DNA from: CAYUHZ01 sp964444625
GTDB taxonomy: Bacteria > Patescibacteriota > Patescibacteriia > Patescibacteriales > GWC2-42-12
Length of the DNA stretch: 6,842 bases
Assembly: GCA_964444625.1 (NCBI GenBank)
Contig: CAYUHZ010000046.1
Coordinates: forward strand, 1 to 6,842
Direction: 5' to 3'
In this document: piece by piece, positions 5,529-6,842 of the stretch
Layout: the number at the start of each line of letters is the position of its first letter
Numbering within the stretch: the first letter of the stretch is position 1
Position numbers and translations under genes: made by a program
The notes under the pieces: generated by a model
Told to the model about the DNA's origin: nothing
The model's database searches: none
Seen by the model: the letters and a program-made list of their open reading frames with translations, nothing else

Positions 5529-6797
5529 AGATGTACGAAGCGAGTCTAATGGCTCGCTTTTGTGCTGATGTTCCGATTTTTCTCCCGGTTCTAGCCGATT
5601 ATAATCGTCTTCCAATTTTTTATACTCTTCCTTAATAATCTGCAACCATCTTTTATGCGAAAGATAAAGGACTTTATCGCGTAAAATTAACTTGGTTCCA
5701 GCCGCTCGCAGGATCTCCCGTTTTGTCGCCAAATCGCAATTTTTAAAATGAATTCTCGCATAGGTAGCGAAGTTAAAAGCTTTCTCGGTTAGCTCGATCC
5801 ATTCGTCCGCCCGTTTCTCGATTTCTCTGACATTCTCTCTCAATCTCATAATCTTATTTTGCAGTTCATCCCGCTCTTTTATAAACGTTTCATCATTAAT
5901 CAGGTCTCGATAACGCATCTTGGTCAGGTTATTGAGTTCAAGTTGTGTGCCCACCAAAGCTTTTTGCTGGGTTTCATAAATTTTCGACCGGTCTTCGATT
6001 TCCTTGTCATTATTCCGTCTTAATATTTCCAACGCCCAATCCCTAAATTCTGGAAGGATGGTGACTCGGCTAAGACGATCGTCGATCTGCTTTTCTAAAT
6101 CCGCTAAAGTTATCGGCGCTTGTTTACATTTGATATGCTTATTTTTTCTCGTGCAAGCATAATAAACATAGGTCGCGAATTCCTTTTTGCTTTTAACATA
6201 TTTTCTCTTCTCATAAGCCGTAATCATACATCCGCATTCTCCGCAGACCAATAGTCCTGTATAAGCAAACTCGTATCTTTTCGGACGCGGCTTGCCGACC
6301 CGGCCTAAAATTTCCTGCACCCGGTCGTACTCTTCCAAGGTAATCATGGCTTCGTGATTGCCTTTATACTGCTTTTTACCGAATTGAAAAATGCCGGCAT
6401 AAAACAAATTAGTCATCATCTTATAAAGTACGCTTCTGGATAATGGGCAACCTCCCATTCGTTTTTTCTTCACTTGCCGAAAGCCCCAAGCATCATTAAC
6501 AATGGATAAAACTTGCGGTACAGAATAAGCGCCGGAAAGCATTAAATCCCAAATCTTTCTCACTAAATCGAACCGATCTGGATCCTTGATTATGGTTTTT
6601 GTTTCTCGGTCATTAAGGTAACCGATTGGCGCCTGGCAAGGCATCCAGCCGCGTTCGGCCTTACTATACATGCCTCGAGTAACATTCTTTTTCAAATCCA
6701 AAATAAACTGATTAGCCATGCCGCTCTCTACGCTAAAAAGTAAAACATTGTCGTCAGGCAGATATTCCCGGTCAATCGTCTGAATTGATTTAATCAC
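5463..6797 (-). CDS. Large serine recombinase, N-terminal catalytic domain missing, C-terminus antisense to tRNA
   Basis: The visible part (444 codons from GTG 6797) begins at the end of a resolvase domain (SIQTIDREYLPDDNVLLFSV, then ESGMANQFILDL and a long helix). A Recombinase domain follows at about 50-165 (GYLND, then LFYAGIFQFG). Next come a zinc ribbon (Cys185, Cys188, Cys215, Cys224), a coiled coil about 265-345 and a C-terminal region. The nucleophilic Ser and roughly the first 110 residues of the family are absent. The frame stays open through the 55-bp repeat to 6842, but the residues read there (NPSYKVTSGQAHEEL) lack the expected hydrophobic pattern. The gene is therefore cut by the scaffold edge or by the repeat, and GTG 6797 is probably not a true start. 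Codons 424-444 are antisense to the tRNA and the stop lies in its D arm. This position suggests an integrase next to its attachment site, with the element extending rightward. Confidence 0.85.
   Translation of the reverse strand: MIKSIQTIDREYLPDDNVLLFSVESGMANQFILDLKKNVTRGMYSKAERGWMPCQAPIGYLNDRETKTIIKDPDRFDLVRKIWDLMLSGAYSVPQVLSIVNDAWGFRQVKKKRMGGCPLSRSVLYKMMTNLFYAGIFQFGKKQYKGNHEAMITLEEYDRVQEILGRVGKPRPKRYEFAYTGLLVCGECGCMITAYEKRKYVKSKKEFATYVYYACTRKNKHIKCKQAPITLADLEKQIDDRLSRVTILPEFRDWALEILRRNNDKEIEDRSKIYETQQKALVGTQLELNNLTKMRYRDLINDETFIKERDELQNKIMRLRENVREIEKRADEWIELTEKAFNFATYARIHFKNCDLATKREILRAAGTKLILRDKVLYLSHKRWLQIIKEEYKKLEDDYNRLEPGEKSEHQHKSEPLDSLRTSWCAWMDLNHRPTAYKTVALTD
5538..5561 (+). terminator. 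Probable intrinsic terminator of tRNA-Ile
   Basis: AAGCGAG at 5538-5544 and CTCGCTT at 5553-5559 are perfect 7-bp complements around an 8-base loop, followed by TT. It begins 9 bases after the tRNA CCA, a normal position for a tRNA terminator. It also lies inside the convergent recombinase reading frame. Confidence 0.6.
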
Positions 6798-6842
6798 TAA
6801 TTCCTCGTGGGCTTGCCCCGAGGTTACCTTGTAGGAAGGGTT
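6788..6842 (-). repeat. Right copy of 55-bp terminal inverted repeat
   Basis: This is the exact reverse complement of 1-55, with the same hairpin now at 6803-6823. It adjoins the point where recognisable recombinase sequence begins. The two copies face outward at the extreme ends of the window, which fits either a flanking repeat family collapsed by the assembler or the real ends of a repeat-bounded segment. Confidence 0.9.

Noticed and set aside
1..6842. CRISPR array, riboswitch, rRNA or origin of replication
   Set aside because: No regularly spaced repeats, recognised riboswitch aptamer, rRNA sequence or DnaA-box cluster was seen on either strand.

Overview
The window looks like one complete short scaffold from an uncultivated bacterium, most likely of the Patescibacteria/Candidate Phyla Radiation type. 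This placement is an inference from four things: AT-rich sequence, genes that start without a visible Shine-Dalgarno, a serine recombinase of a kind common in those genomes that reads into a tRNA, and a fused HMA/TauE-like/cupredoxin protein. TGA is used as a normal stop, so the code is standard (table 11). A run of exactly 100 N splits the sequence at 2927-3026. The first and last 55 bases are perfect reverse complements of each other.

Left end (1-490): the 55-bp terminal repeat with a GC-rich hairpin, then the remains of an IS transposase on the minus strand (66-419), truncated and frameshifted, then a spacer containing an inverted repeat.

Centre (491-5299): a copper-homeostasis operon on the plus strand. 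A promoter overlaps a perfect 8-3-8 palindrome, which is a good candidate CsoR operator. The genes are csoR (Cu(I)-sensing repressor with Cys-His-Cys ligands), a 505-residue membrane protein (HMA domain, TauE/DsbD-like 7-TM core, cupredoxin and Cys-rich tail in one chain), a membrane-anchored tandem DUF305 protein that runs into the N gap, and copA (Cu(I) P1B-1 ATPase) starting just after the gap. Together they suggest a pathway: CsoR senses cytosolic Cu(I) and releases the promoter, CopA pumps Cu(I) out, the HMA-TauE-cupredoxin protein passes it from a cytosolic HMA to external Cu sites, and the DUF305 protein buffers it outside. The continuous 975-codon reading frame joining DUF305 and CopA exists only because the Ns are in frame. 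It should be treated as two genes.

Right end (5300-6842): an AT-rich spacer with a tandem 12-mer and a probable terminator, a tRNA gene with anticodon UAU (Ile, AUA codon) and encoded CCA, its likely terminator, and a convergent large serine recombinase. The recombinase's last 21 codons are antisense to the tRNA, and its N-terminal catalytic domain is missing at the scaffold edge. Both terminal genes are broken next to the 55-bp repeat. The copper operon and tRNA therefore lie between two inverted copies of a repeated sequence, with mobile-element debris on both sides.
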